Shown in pieces: positions 1-6,385 of a stretch of 7,056 nucleotides of DNA. The position numbers and the translations under genes were made by a program. How positions within the stretch are numbered: position 1 is the stretch's first letter; every line of letters begins with the position of its first letter. The notes beneath the pieces were generated by a model that worked only from the letters and a program-made list of their open reading frames with translations, was not told the DNA's origin and ran no database searches. This DNA comes from an uncultured Ruminococcus sp. (GTDB taxonomy: Bacteria > Bacillota > Clostridia > Oscillospirales > Acutalibacteraceae). The stretch is taken from positions 1 through 7,056 of the forward strand of contig CAMKNF010000103.1 in assembly GCA_946414115.1 (NCBI GenBank), given 5' to 3'.

Positions 1-46
1 AGATACTTGATGGTGACTGGAGTTCAGACGTGTGCTCTTCCGATCT
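1..46 (+). other. Illumina sequencing adapter left on the contig end (not genomic)
   Basis: Bases 13-46 match the 34-nt Illumina TruSeq Read 2 / multiplexing primer, beginning GTGACTGGAGTTC and ending CTCTTCCGATCT. Bases 1-4 (AGAT) are the end of the P7 sequence, and bases 5-12 (ACTTGATG) sit exactly where the 8-nt i7 index belongs. The order P7 tail, index, Read 2 primer is therefore intact, and the insert starts at base 47. Reading through this adapter gives the peptide MCSSDL on the + strand and IGRAHV on the - strand, both familiar signatures of adapter-contaminated protein predictions. The stretch should be trimmed. It also means the contig truly ends here and gene content upstream is unknown. 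Confidence 0.98.
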
Positions 47-1886
47 TTTGTTCGTTGTGATGTACTACCTTATGGTAATGCTCACAAAGACCTGCCGCTT
101 TAAAATCAAGGAATTTTTCATTCTTGCGATTGAGGTAATTATCGGCTTTGCCGCTACGGCGTTCATACTTCTGCCGTCGGTAATCGGGCTTATGGGCAAC
201 CCGAGGCTTGACAGCCTGCCAAACGGCTGGAATTCGCTTGTTCACGATATGCCCCAGCGTTACTGGCTGATTATAATCGGCTTTTTCTTCCCTGCCGATA
301 TGCCTGCGTTCCCTGTATTTACGCCCGAATCAAACTGCAAATGGGCGTCGGTTGCAGGCTGGCTTCCGATGTTCGGAATGACGGGAGTAATCGCATTTTT
401 GCAGACAAAAAAGCGTGACTGGCTCAAAAAGCTCCTGATGCTTTTAATGCTCTTTGCTTTTATACCCGTGCTAAACAGTATGTTCCAGCTTATGAACAGC
501 TCAATCTACTACGCACGTTGGTTCTATATGGTTGTTCTGATGATGTCGCTTGCGACAATACGTGCAGTTGAGGACAGTGAAGCAAACTGGAACAGAGCGG
601 TTGCATGGTCAACGGGACTTACCGCAGGAATTGCACTGCTTATCGGTCTTATGCCGAAAATCACAGAGAACGACGACGGCACAGAGGAACTTTCAATCGG
701 CGTTCAGGCAACGTTTGAGCGTTTTTGGATTTACGTTTTAATGGCTCTTATGAGTATTCTCGCCTTTGTGCTGATTTTCAAAAAATTCAAGGACAGAAAT
801 CCGCATTTTGCAATTGCTTCAATCAGCGGAGTACTGATTGTTTCGCTTGTTACCTCGGCTTTTATAATCACAACGGGAGTGCTTTCAAGCTCTACCACAA
901 AACCTATCAGGGAGGATATTCTCAATTCAAGAGAGGATATTGAAATTGACGATTTGGAGCAGGTAAGGAGCGATTTTTACGAGTGCGTTGACAACACCGC
1001 AATGTACTGGAAAATTCAGAGTATAAACTGCTTTCAAAGCTCCGTTTCCACCTCGATAATGCAGTTTTACGACGCTATGGGGATCACACGTGACGTTGCG
1101 TCCCGTCCGAACACCTCGGCTTACGGACTGCGTGGACTTTTTAGCTGTAAATACCTCTTTGACTACAGGTCAGACGGAAAGGCAGGCAGTGAAAATTCGT
1201 TTATCAACGAAGACGGGGATACCAGAATGCCGTACTGGAAGTACCTTAAAAGCTGCAACGGCTTTGACATCTACGAAAACGAATATTATATTCCGATGGG
1301 CTTTGCATACGATTCCTATGTAACCGAGGAAGAATTCGAGCGTGTCGGAGATGTTCACAAAACTGAGGCAATTCTCTACTCAATGGTGCTTTCAAGGGAA
1401 CAGATGAAAAAGTATTCCGATATAACAGGCTACAGTGACGAAAAATACAAACTGCTTTACGGCAAAAATCCCGAATACTTTGACAGCGTTGTTGACAAAT
1501 ACAGATATGGCAACAAAAATTACAAGGAGCAATGCACAAAGCTCGCTTCGTCAAGCTGTTCGGTATTTGAGTACACCGACAACGGCTTCAAGGCTGAATA
1601 CAGCAACAAGTCGGGCGACAATCTGCTGTTTTTCAGCGTGCCGTACAGCGAAGGCTTTTCGGCAACGGTGAACGGCGAAAAGGTTGAAATTGAAAAGGTA
1701 AACTACGGTTTTATGGCTGTTAAGGTTCCGGGATATACGGACTGCGAAATTGAGTTCACCTACGAAACTCCGGGCTTATCAACAGGAATAAAAATCAGCC
1801 TTGCGGCACTTTTTGCATTTGCAGTTTACGTTGCAGTTATAATAATTTACAGGAAAATTAAAAGGAAAAGCATAATACAGCGTTAA
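47..1886 (+). CDS. YfhO family membrane protein, 5'-truncated
   Basis: The frame is open from the adapter junction to TAA at 1884-1886, giving about 612 genuine residues; the apparent GTG start at 30 lies in adapter. YfhO proteins usually run to roughly 850-900 residues, so the N-terminal part is missing. Numbering from base 30, about nine hydrophobic helices lie before residue 285 (for example 30-54, 106-124, 134-152, 163-177, 231-250, 261-284). A large extracytoplasmic domain follows (about 290-585), then one C-terminal helix (588-607) and a basic tail. YfhO-like motifs include YYARWFYM at 160-167 and a terminal beta domain with PYSEGFSATVNG at 538-549. YfhO is a GT-C-type membrane protein; in Bacillus and Listeria it is linked to glycosylation of lipoteichoic acid using a polyprenyl-phosphate sugar. 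That role here is inferred from family. An unrelated multi-spanning glycosyltransferase is the main alternative. Confidence 0.88.
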
Positions 1887-1958
1887 AGTTTATGAACGCT
1901 TCCGCAATGATTATCAAATGCAATAGATTCTGTCAACTGATGTGTAACAATCAAAAAT

Positions 1959-1979
1959 GTAGAGGACGCGTGTCCCTAC
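1959..1979. repeat. Short GTAG...CTAC hairpin between genes
   Basis: GTAG plus GGAC (with one unpaired A between them) pairs with GTCC plus CTAC across a GCGT loop. The hairpin is 73 nt after the yfhO-like stop and 44 nt before the ribosome site of the next gene. No run of T follows on either strand, so it is not a convincing intrinsic terminator. Its outer bases (GTAG at the left, CTACG at the right) match those of the larger palindromic element at 3408-3488. This suggests a minimal member of the same dispersed repeat family. The rest of the 1887-2034 gap shows no gene and no convincing promoter. Confidence 0.6.
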
Positions 1980-2022
1980 GAAGATGCAGATAAACCTAAA
2001 TTATAAATACAACCTTTATTTT

Positions 2023-2027
2023 GGAGG
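2023..2027 (+). promoter_or_regulatory. Ribosome binding site that fixes the dipeptidase start
   Basis: GGAGG lies 7 nt before the ATG at 2035, an ideal spacing. It excludes the in-frame upstream ATG at 1984, which has no such site and would add 17 residues that do not resemble the family N-terminus. Confidence 0.85.
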
Positions 2028-2034
2028 AAATATT

Positions 2035-3396
2035 ATGAATTTCGGACATAAAATTCTTGATTATAAGGACGAGCTTTTAAACGACCTTAACACACTTCTC
2101 GGCTTTGAATCCGTAAGCGGCGAAAAAGACGACGAGTGTGACAAGGCGCTTGAGTTCATTCTCAAAAGAGCAAAAGACTTCGGACTTACATCTGAAAAGG
2201 TCACCGACAAAAGCGCACACGTTGAGCTTGGAAACGGCGGCTCGCTCTGCGCAGTGCTGTCGCATCTTGACGTTGTGCCTGCCGGCAACAACTGGAGCGT
2301 TCTGCCATATGCGCTTACTGACAAAGACGGCAGACTCTACGGCAGAGGAATTGCCGACGACAAAGGAGCCGCTCTTGTAAACCTCTACTGTCTGCGTGCG
2401 CTCAAGGAAAGCGGTGTTGAGGGCAGAAACACTATCCGTGCAATCTACGGCACGTCGGAGGAAACGGGAATGGAAGATATGGACGGATATTTTGCAAAAC
2501 AGCCGTACCCTGACTTTGCTTTCACTCCCGACAGCGACTACGGTATTTGCTACGCAGAAAAGGGAATACTTCATTTAGAGGTAAGTACGATTGTGAACAA
2601 TGCAAAAATCCTCACGCAGTTCCATTCGGGTAAGGCGCTCAACGCCGTTCCTGATATGGCTTATGCAATGCTTGACTCGTCAAACTACGACGAACAGACG
2701 CTTATGCGCCTTGCTGACGCAAGCGACGGCAATTTTGAATTTAACTACACAATTGACGGTCTTATGATTATCAGCCGAGGCAGAGCCGCTCACGCCTGCG
2801 AGCCTAAAAAAGGCTACAACGCCGCTGCCGCTCTTGTGGACTTGATTGCAAATGCATATCAGACCGAGGACATCGGCTCAATCTGCTCGTTCATTGACTA
2901 TGCAATTAACAAAGAAACCAACGGACGTTCGCTCGGACTTAAAATGAGCGACTCGGTTTCGGGTGCGCTTACGGCTAACCTTTCAACCGTTCATATTGAG
3001 GGCGAAACAGCTAAAGCACAGTTTGACATACGCTATCCCGTAACGGTAAGCGGCAAAAAGATTATAAAGCAGTTCAAAAAGGTTGCCAAAAACAGCGACC
3101 TGAAAGTAACCGTTCTCGGACACGAGGAACCACTCTACGTTGAAAAGGAATCTCCTTTAATTGAACTTCTGTCATCGGCCTACGAAAGCGTAACAGGCGA
3201 AAAGCCCGAGCTTTACACAACAGGCGGCGGAACATACGCAAGAAAGCTCAGCGGAAAGGGCGTTGCGTTCGGCCCGAACTTCAAGGATGACGAAGTCAAT
3301 ATGCACAACGCCGACGAAAGCGTTGACAAGGAAAAATTTTTCACCCACGCACAGATTTGCCTTGAGGCAATGTACAGAATGTACACTTCATTATAG
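2035..3396 (+). CDS. M20 family metallodipeptidase (PepV/Sapep-like)
   Basis: A complete 453-residue protein, close to the usual PepV/Sapep length of about 465-470. These cytoplasmic enzymes use two metal ions (Zn or Mn) to cleave dipeptides and help recycle peptide-derived amino acids. By position in the M20 motifs, the metal ligands are H77 and D79 (in SHLDVVPAG), bridging D108 (GRGIADDKG), E143 beside general base E142 (GTSEETG), D166 (FTPDSD) and H424 (VNMHNADES). The lid domain, about residues 185-370, contains H253 in AAHACEPKKG and R333 in FDIRYPV, which in PepV-like enzymes contact substrate. GGGTYARKL at 397-405 matches the C-terminal family signature. No signal peptide or membrane helix is seen. 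No ligand is missing, so it should be active. It is a stand-alone gene with repeat-bearing gaps on both sides and no evident link to the surface-polymer genes. Confidence 0.95.
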   Translation: MNFGHKILDYKDELLNDLNTLLGFESVSGEKDDECDKALEFILKRAKDFGLTSEKVTDKSAHVELGNGGSLCAVLSHLDVVPAGNNWSVLPYALTDKDGRLYGRGIADDKGAALVNLYCLRALKESGVEGRNTIRAIYGTSEETGMEDMDGYFAKQPYPDFAFTPDSDYGICYAEKGILHLEVSTIVNNAKILTQFHSGKALNAVPDMAYAMLDSSNYDEQTLMRLADASDGNFEFNYTIDGLMIISRGRAAHACEPKKGYNAAAALVDLIANAYQTEDIGSICSFIDYAINKETNGRSLGLKMSDSVSGALTANLSTVHIEGETAKAQFDIRYPVTVSGKKIIKQFKKVAKNSDLKVTVLGHEEPLYVEKESPLIELLSSAYESVTGEKPELYTTGGGTYARKLSGKGVAFGPNFKDDEVNMHNADESVDKEKFFTHAQICLEAMYRMYTSL

Positions 3397-3407
3397 TGTT
3401 TAATATT

Positions 3408-3488
3408 GTAGCGGCGAACTGCGTTCGCCAAAATGCATAAATTGCATTGCAATTTATGCACAGGGACGTCTGGGAAGCCGTCCCCTAC
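3408..3488. repeat. 81-bp palindromic intergenic element with three hairpins
   Basis: The element begins GTAG (3408-3411) and ends CTAC (3485-3488). Inside are three consecutive perfect stems. At 3413-3429, GGCGAAC pairs with GTTCGCC across TGC. At 3434-3460, a 12-bp stem TGCATAAATTGC closes on an ATT loop. At 3463-3484, GGGACG pairs with CGTCCC across a 10-nt loop. It starts 12 nt after the dipeptidase stop codon. No T-run follows any stem, so termination is not supported. It looks like a REP- or MITE-like dispersed element, although I found no clear target-site duplication and it encodes nothing. The remainder of this gap (3489-3541) is featureless. Confidence 0.75.
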
Positions 3489-3541
3489 GGATATAGAGGA
3501 AACGCTATCAACATAACAATGTCCAACCAACACGCATTATG

Positions 3542-3578
3542 ATAATTCCGAATTACGCATTACGCATTCCGAATTATC
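3542..3578. repeat. Heptanucleotide array, copy A (inverted partner of 5444-5472)
   Basis: After ATA, the sequence reads as four consecutive 7-bp units: ATTCCGA (3545-3551), ATTACGC (3552-3558), ATTACGC (3559-3565), ATTCCGA (3566-3572), then ATTATC. Copy B is the exact reverse complement of 3543-3578 with one ATTACGC unit removed. The array ends 3 nt before the ribosome site of the following gene. It also creates an in-frame reading extension upstream of that gene, from ATG 3539, that should not be taken as protein. Confidence 0.9.
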
Positions 3579-3581
3579 TAA

Positions 3582-3587
3582 AAGGAG
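3582..3587 (+). promoter_or_regulatory. Ribosome binding site that fixes the membrane-protein start
   Basis: AAGGAG lies 5 nt before the ATG at 3593. It supports that start over the in-frame ATG at 3539, whose extra 18 residues would be translated straight through the heptanucleotide array. Confidence 0.85.
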
Positions 3588-3592
3588 AACAT

Positions 3593-4384
3593 ATGAGTAC
3601 CGAAAAAGTTATTAAAAATCAAGCAAAGGATTCACTGAAAAACAACTGGTCTGTCATTATCGCCGCAGTGCTCGCTGTATGCGTGATTATGATATTAATT
3701 AACGCACTGTTGTACGGCTTCGGATTTTTTGCAAAGGCAATTGATACGGATACAGGTCTTATAAAAGAGGGCAAAAAGCTGATGTTTTCATTTGCGGCAT
3801 GCACTGCGCTTACTGTCGCAATCCTGATTTCTCCGCTGATGAACGGACTTTATAAGATGTTCTGCAATACTTCGCTTTACAACCGCACAGGAATTTCGGA
3901 TTTATTTTACTTTTTCAAAGGTGCTAAACGGTACTTTAAAACTCTGGTAATCAACATAACGCTTTTGTTTATTTTCTCGGTGCTTTCATATGGACTTGAC
4001 GCTTACTCCTACGCCTGCTACGTGCTCGGAGCAAGCCTGAAAAGCGGATTTCAGTTTGATTTCAACACGCTTATATTAATTGTATTTTTCATAGTTTCGG
4101 TAATAATAAAAGTACTTGTTTATCTTCTTTTTGTGCACTATCCGCTTGTCGCTTATTCATTCGACGACAGCCTGCCTGCAACAAAATATATGTTCGGCTA
4201 TATCGGATTTTCATTCAGACACTTTGCCAAAACATTAAAGCTTGTGTTAAGTTTTTTCGGCTGGATTGTGCTTTCGTGTGCATTTGTCGTTCCTGCGTTC
4301 TACGCACTGCCGTACCTTTTGACTTCTATGACAACTTCGGCAAAGTGGCTGTTTTCACTTGAAAGAAACAGAGGTGTGATATGA
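3593..4384 (+). CDS. DUF975-like integral membrane protein
   Basis: This 263-residue protein has a short N-terminal basic amphipathic stretch (KVIKNQAKDSLKNNW). About five hydrophobic helices follow, at roughly residues 20-47, 63-85, 115-137, 158-183 and 213-242. The pattern resembles DUF975 proteins: an opening like KxxAKxxLKxNW, a DLFYFFKG segment at 103-110, and a closing LSFFGWIVL...YALPYLL region at 219-243. DUF975 has no established biochemical role, so none is assigned. The gene ends in TGA overlapping the ATG of the next gene (ATGA at 4381-4384), so the two are almost certainly co-translated. This hints that it may work at the membrane alongside the glycosyltransferase. The family match is from pattern memory rather than an alignment; a generic membrane protein of unknown family is the alternative. 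Confidence 0.75.
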   Translation: MSTEKVIKNQAKDSLKNNWSVIIAAVLAVCVIMILINALLYGFGFFAKAIDTDTGLIKEGKKLMFSFAACTALTVAILISPLMNGLYKMFCNTSLYNRTGISDLFYFFKGAKRYFKTLVINITLLFIFSVLSYGLDAYSYACYVLGASLKSGFQFDFNTLILIVFFIVSVIIKVLVYLLFVHYPLVAYSFDDSLPATKYMFGYIGFSFRHFAKTLKLVLSFFGWIVLSCAFVVPAFYALPYLLTSMTTSAKWLFSLERNRGVI

Positions 4385-5448
4385 TAGTATCTTTGTGTAT
4401 GATAGCCTACAACGAAGCGGAGGCTCTTGACGGTGTTTTAAGGGATTTTCAGCTTCAGGATTATCCCCACGAGCTGATTGAAATTGTACTCGTTGACAGT
4501 ATGTCCACCGACGCAACAGGCGCAAAAATGGAGCGTTTTAAAAACACCGACTACGGTTTCAGAAACGTGGCTATTGTTCAGTGTGCCAAGAAGAATCAGG
4601 CGTTTTCGTGGAACGCCGCCCTTATGACGGCAACGGGCGACGTTATAATCAGGGTTGACGCTCACGCAAGAATTCCGAGGAACTTCGTTTCAAGAAACGT
4701 GTATAACTTAAATCAGGGTGAGAACGTTGTCGGCGGAGGCAGACCGAACATAACCTCGGACGTTTCGTCGTGGAAGCTTACTCTGCTTGCCGCAGAGGAC
4801 TCGCTTTTCGGAAGCTCGGTTGCCTCCTACAGACGTCCTCCAACCCAGAAGGAGTACCTCGACAGCCTTTTTCACGCCGCCTACAGACGTGAGGTTATTC
4901 AGAAGGTCGGCGGCTTTAACGAAAACCTCGGACGTACCGAGGACAACGAGTTTCACTACAGAATACGCAAGGCAGGCTACAAGCTCTGCTGTTGCCCCGA
5001 CATAATTTCTTATCAGCATTCACGAAACAACCTTAAAGATATGATAAGGCAGAAATACTCAAACGGCAGATGGATTGGACTTACGCTTTCGGAGTGTCCC
5101 GGATGTCTTTCGTACTTCCACTTTGCACCGTTTGCGTTTGTTATGATGATTATACTCTGCTCAATTATTGCGGCGCTCGGATTCCCGATTCTGCTTTACA
5201 CTCTGCTGATTGTTTACGGAATGTTCGACATTGTAAATGCAGTCGGCTGTTTTACTATGAAAAATCTTCAGCCGCAGTTTGCCCTACTGCCGATTATCTT
5301 CCCTATTCTCCACGTTTCCTACGGAGTCGGTACGATTGTCGGACTGATTCAGATTCCGTTCTGGCAGAAAAAAATCAAAAACAGCCACGCAAAGGAACAC
5401 ATTGAAAAGGTTAAGAGAAAGATTGCGAAGAACACCATTAAAAGATAA
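4381..5448 (+). CDS. ExoA-like GT2 family glycosyltransferase with C-terminal membrane helices
   Basis: A complete 355-residue protein. Residues 1-235 form a GT-A fold catalytic domain. The nucleotide-binding strand is IVLVDSMSTD (D39). RVDAHARIP carries the DxD-like metal motif (D93, H95), and the DAHA form is typical of the succinoglycan ExoA-like GT2 subgroup. GRTEDNEFHYRIRKAGY holds the ED pair (E187, D188) expected to include the catalytic base. RQKYSNGRW (223-231) matches the conserved segment near the acceptor site. Two or three helices follow (about 246-290 and 299-326), then a very basic tail, fitting a cytoplasmic-face enzyme acting on a lipid-linked acceptor. GAGGTG at 4371-4376 serves as ribosome site inside the preceding gene, with an ATGA overlap. 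The stop codon lies inside heptanucleotide array B. Donor sugar and acceptor cannot be read from sequence. Confidence 0.92.
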   Translation: MIVSLCMIAYNEAEALDGVLRDFQLQDYPHELIEIVLVDSMSTDATGAKMERFKNTDYGFRNVAIVQCAKKNQAFSWNAALMTATGDVIIRVDAHARIPRNFVSRNVYNLNQGENVVGGGRPNITSDVSSWKLTLLAAEDSLFGSSVASYRRPPTQKEYLDSLFHAAYRREVIQKVGGFNENLGRTEDNEFHYRIRKAGYKLCCCPDIISYQHSRNNLKDMIRQKYSNGRWIGLTLSECPGCLSYFHFAPFAFVMMIILCSIIAALGFPILLYTLLIVYGMFDIVNAVGCFTMKNLQPQFALLPIIFPILHVSYGVGTIVGLIQIPFWQKKIKNSHAKEHIEKVKRKIAKNTIKR

Positions 5449-5472
5449 TTCGGAATGCGTAATTCGGAATTA
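5444..5472. repeat. Heptanucleotide array, copy B (inverted partner of 3542-3578)
   Basis: On the - strand it reads TA, ATTCCGA, ATTACGC, ATTCCGA, ATTATC: the same unit order as copy A but with one ATTACGC instead of two. On the + strand this appears as two TAATTCGGAAT copies separated by GCG. The 29 bp are otherwise identical to copy A in inverted orientation. It supplies the TAA stop (5446-5448) of the glycosyltransferase. The rest of the gap to licD (5473-5509) has no clear promoter. Confidence 0.9.
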
Positions 5473-5509
5473 ATAATATCTCCACACTCCAAACTAATAA
5501 AAAGGCTTG

Positions 5510-6382
5510 GTGAAAGAATTGTCCGAACTTGTAAAAATGACTCCTCAGCTTTTGCGTGAATTACAGCTAAAACAGCTTGACACGCTCGTATATTTCAAAA
5601 ATTTCTGTGACAAAAACAACCTCCGTTTCTATCTTATCGGAGGCTGTCTTATCGGCGCACTTCGTAACGGCGGATTTGTGCCGTGGGACGACGACATCGA
5701 CGTAATTATGCCCCGACCCGACTACGAAAAGCTCCACAAGCTGTGGAGAGAACAGAAAGCCGACGGGAGATTCCGACTGCTGAAAACCGACGACGAAATG
5801 TTTACGGGCAACATTTTTATAACGATAACCGACACGAACTACACAATGGTTAAAGCAAATCAGACCGAGGTTGACATTCCGCACGGACTGGTGCTCGATG
5901 TTTTTCCGCTTGACGTCTGCCCCGACAGCCGTTTTGCACGCAAAATGCAGTACATATGGACGATGATTTACTCGCTGTTTTTAGCGCAGATTGTACCCGA
6001 GAATCACGGCGGAATTATGGGACTTGGCAGTAAAATTCTGCTCTCGATTTTCAGAGGCAAAAAGCTCCGCAACAAAATCTGGCGTTGCGCCGAAAAGCAT
6101 ATGACGAAGTACAAGCTTGAAGAAAACAAGTGCGTCACCGAGCTTTGCGCAGGACCGTACTGGATGAAAAAGGAATATCCCAAGCGCATTTACGAGGGCG
6201 TTGACTATGTAACCTTTGAGGGGCTTGAGATGCCGTGTATGTCGGGGTATGACGAGTATCTGACAATGGTTTTCGGCAACTATATGGAGCTTCCGCCCAA
6301 GGAAAAGCAGGTTCCGCACCACGATATTGCGTACCTCGACTTAAGCACGCCTTGCGAGGAATACGACAGGAAAAGGAAATAA
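5510..6382 (+). CDS. LicD family phosphotransferase
   Basis: A complete protein of about 290 residues with a nucleotidyltransferase-like fold. LicD enzymes transfer phosphorylcholine or similar phospho-alcohols from a CDP-activated donor to a surface glycan such as teichoic acid; related proteins transfer other phosphoryl groups. Numbering from GTG 5510, the hallmarks are GGCLIGALRNGG (44-55), the acidic WDDDID metal motif (59-64), DVFPLDVCPD (130-139) and the C-terminal YLTMVFGNYMELPP (250-263). No signal peptide is seen, and it should be cytoplasmic. Start choice is uncertain: AAAAAGG at 5499-5505 is 4 nt before GTG 5510 and 1 nt before TTG 5507. Internal candidates are TTG 5519, with GGTGA upstream, and ATG 5537. 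GTG 5510 is preferred because MxELSEL...MTPQLLRELQ resembles the usual LicD N-terminus. The actual substrate is unknown; no CDP-choline synthesis gene is visible. Confidence 0.93.
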   Translation: MKELSELVKMTPQLLRELQLKQLDTLVYFKNFCDKNNLRFYLIGGCLIGALRNGGFVPWDDDIDVIMPRPDYEKLHKLWREQKADGRFRLLKTDDEMFTGNIFITITDTNYTMVKANQTEVDIPHGLVLDVFPLDVCPDSRFARKMQYIWTMIYSLFLAQIVPENHGGIMGLGSKILLSIFRGKKLRNKIWRCAEKHMTKYKLEENKCVTELCAGPYWMKKEYPKRIYEGVDYVTFEGLEMPCMSGYDEYLTMVFGNYMELPPKEKQVPHHDIAYLDLSTPCEEYDRKRK

Positions 6383-6385
6383 TTT

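Noticed and set aside
30..46. GTG start giving MCSSDL at the front of the YfhO-like protein
   Set aside because: The codons lie in Illumina adapter sequence; the real gene continues beyond the contig end.
24..245. Minus-strand open frame ending in IGRAHV
   Set aside because: It reads through the adapter and antisense to yfhO, with no family resemblance.
2002..2007. TATAAA as a -10 promoter box for the dipeptidase gene
   Set aside because: No acceptable -35 hexamer lies 16-18 bp upstream (the position reads CGAAGA), and the region is AT-rich, so the match is weak.
2077..2574. Minus-strand open frame of 165 codons antisense to the dipeptidase
   Set aside because: It lies wholly inside a gene with all M20 motifs, has no ribosome site and no recognisable domain.
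3413..3484. Hairpins after the dipeptidase gene as intrinsic terminators
   Set aside because: No T-run follows any of the three stems on either strand; repeat-element origin fits better.
3401..3495. Target-site duplication around the palindromic element
   Set aside because: Flanks (AATATT on the left, GGATAT on the right) do not form a clear direct repeat.
3545..3572. CRISPR array
   Set aside because: Units are 7 bp and contiguous with no spacers.
4708..5019. Minus-strand open frame antisense to the glycosyltransferase
   Set aside because: A shadow of the GT2 reading frame; the sense protein has complete motifs.
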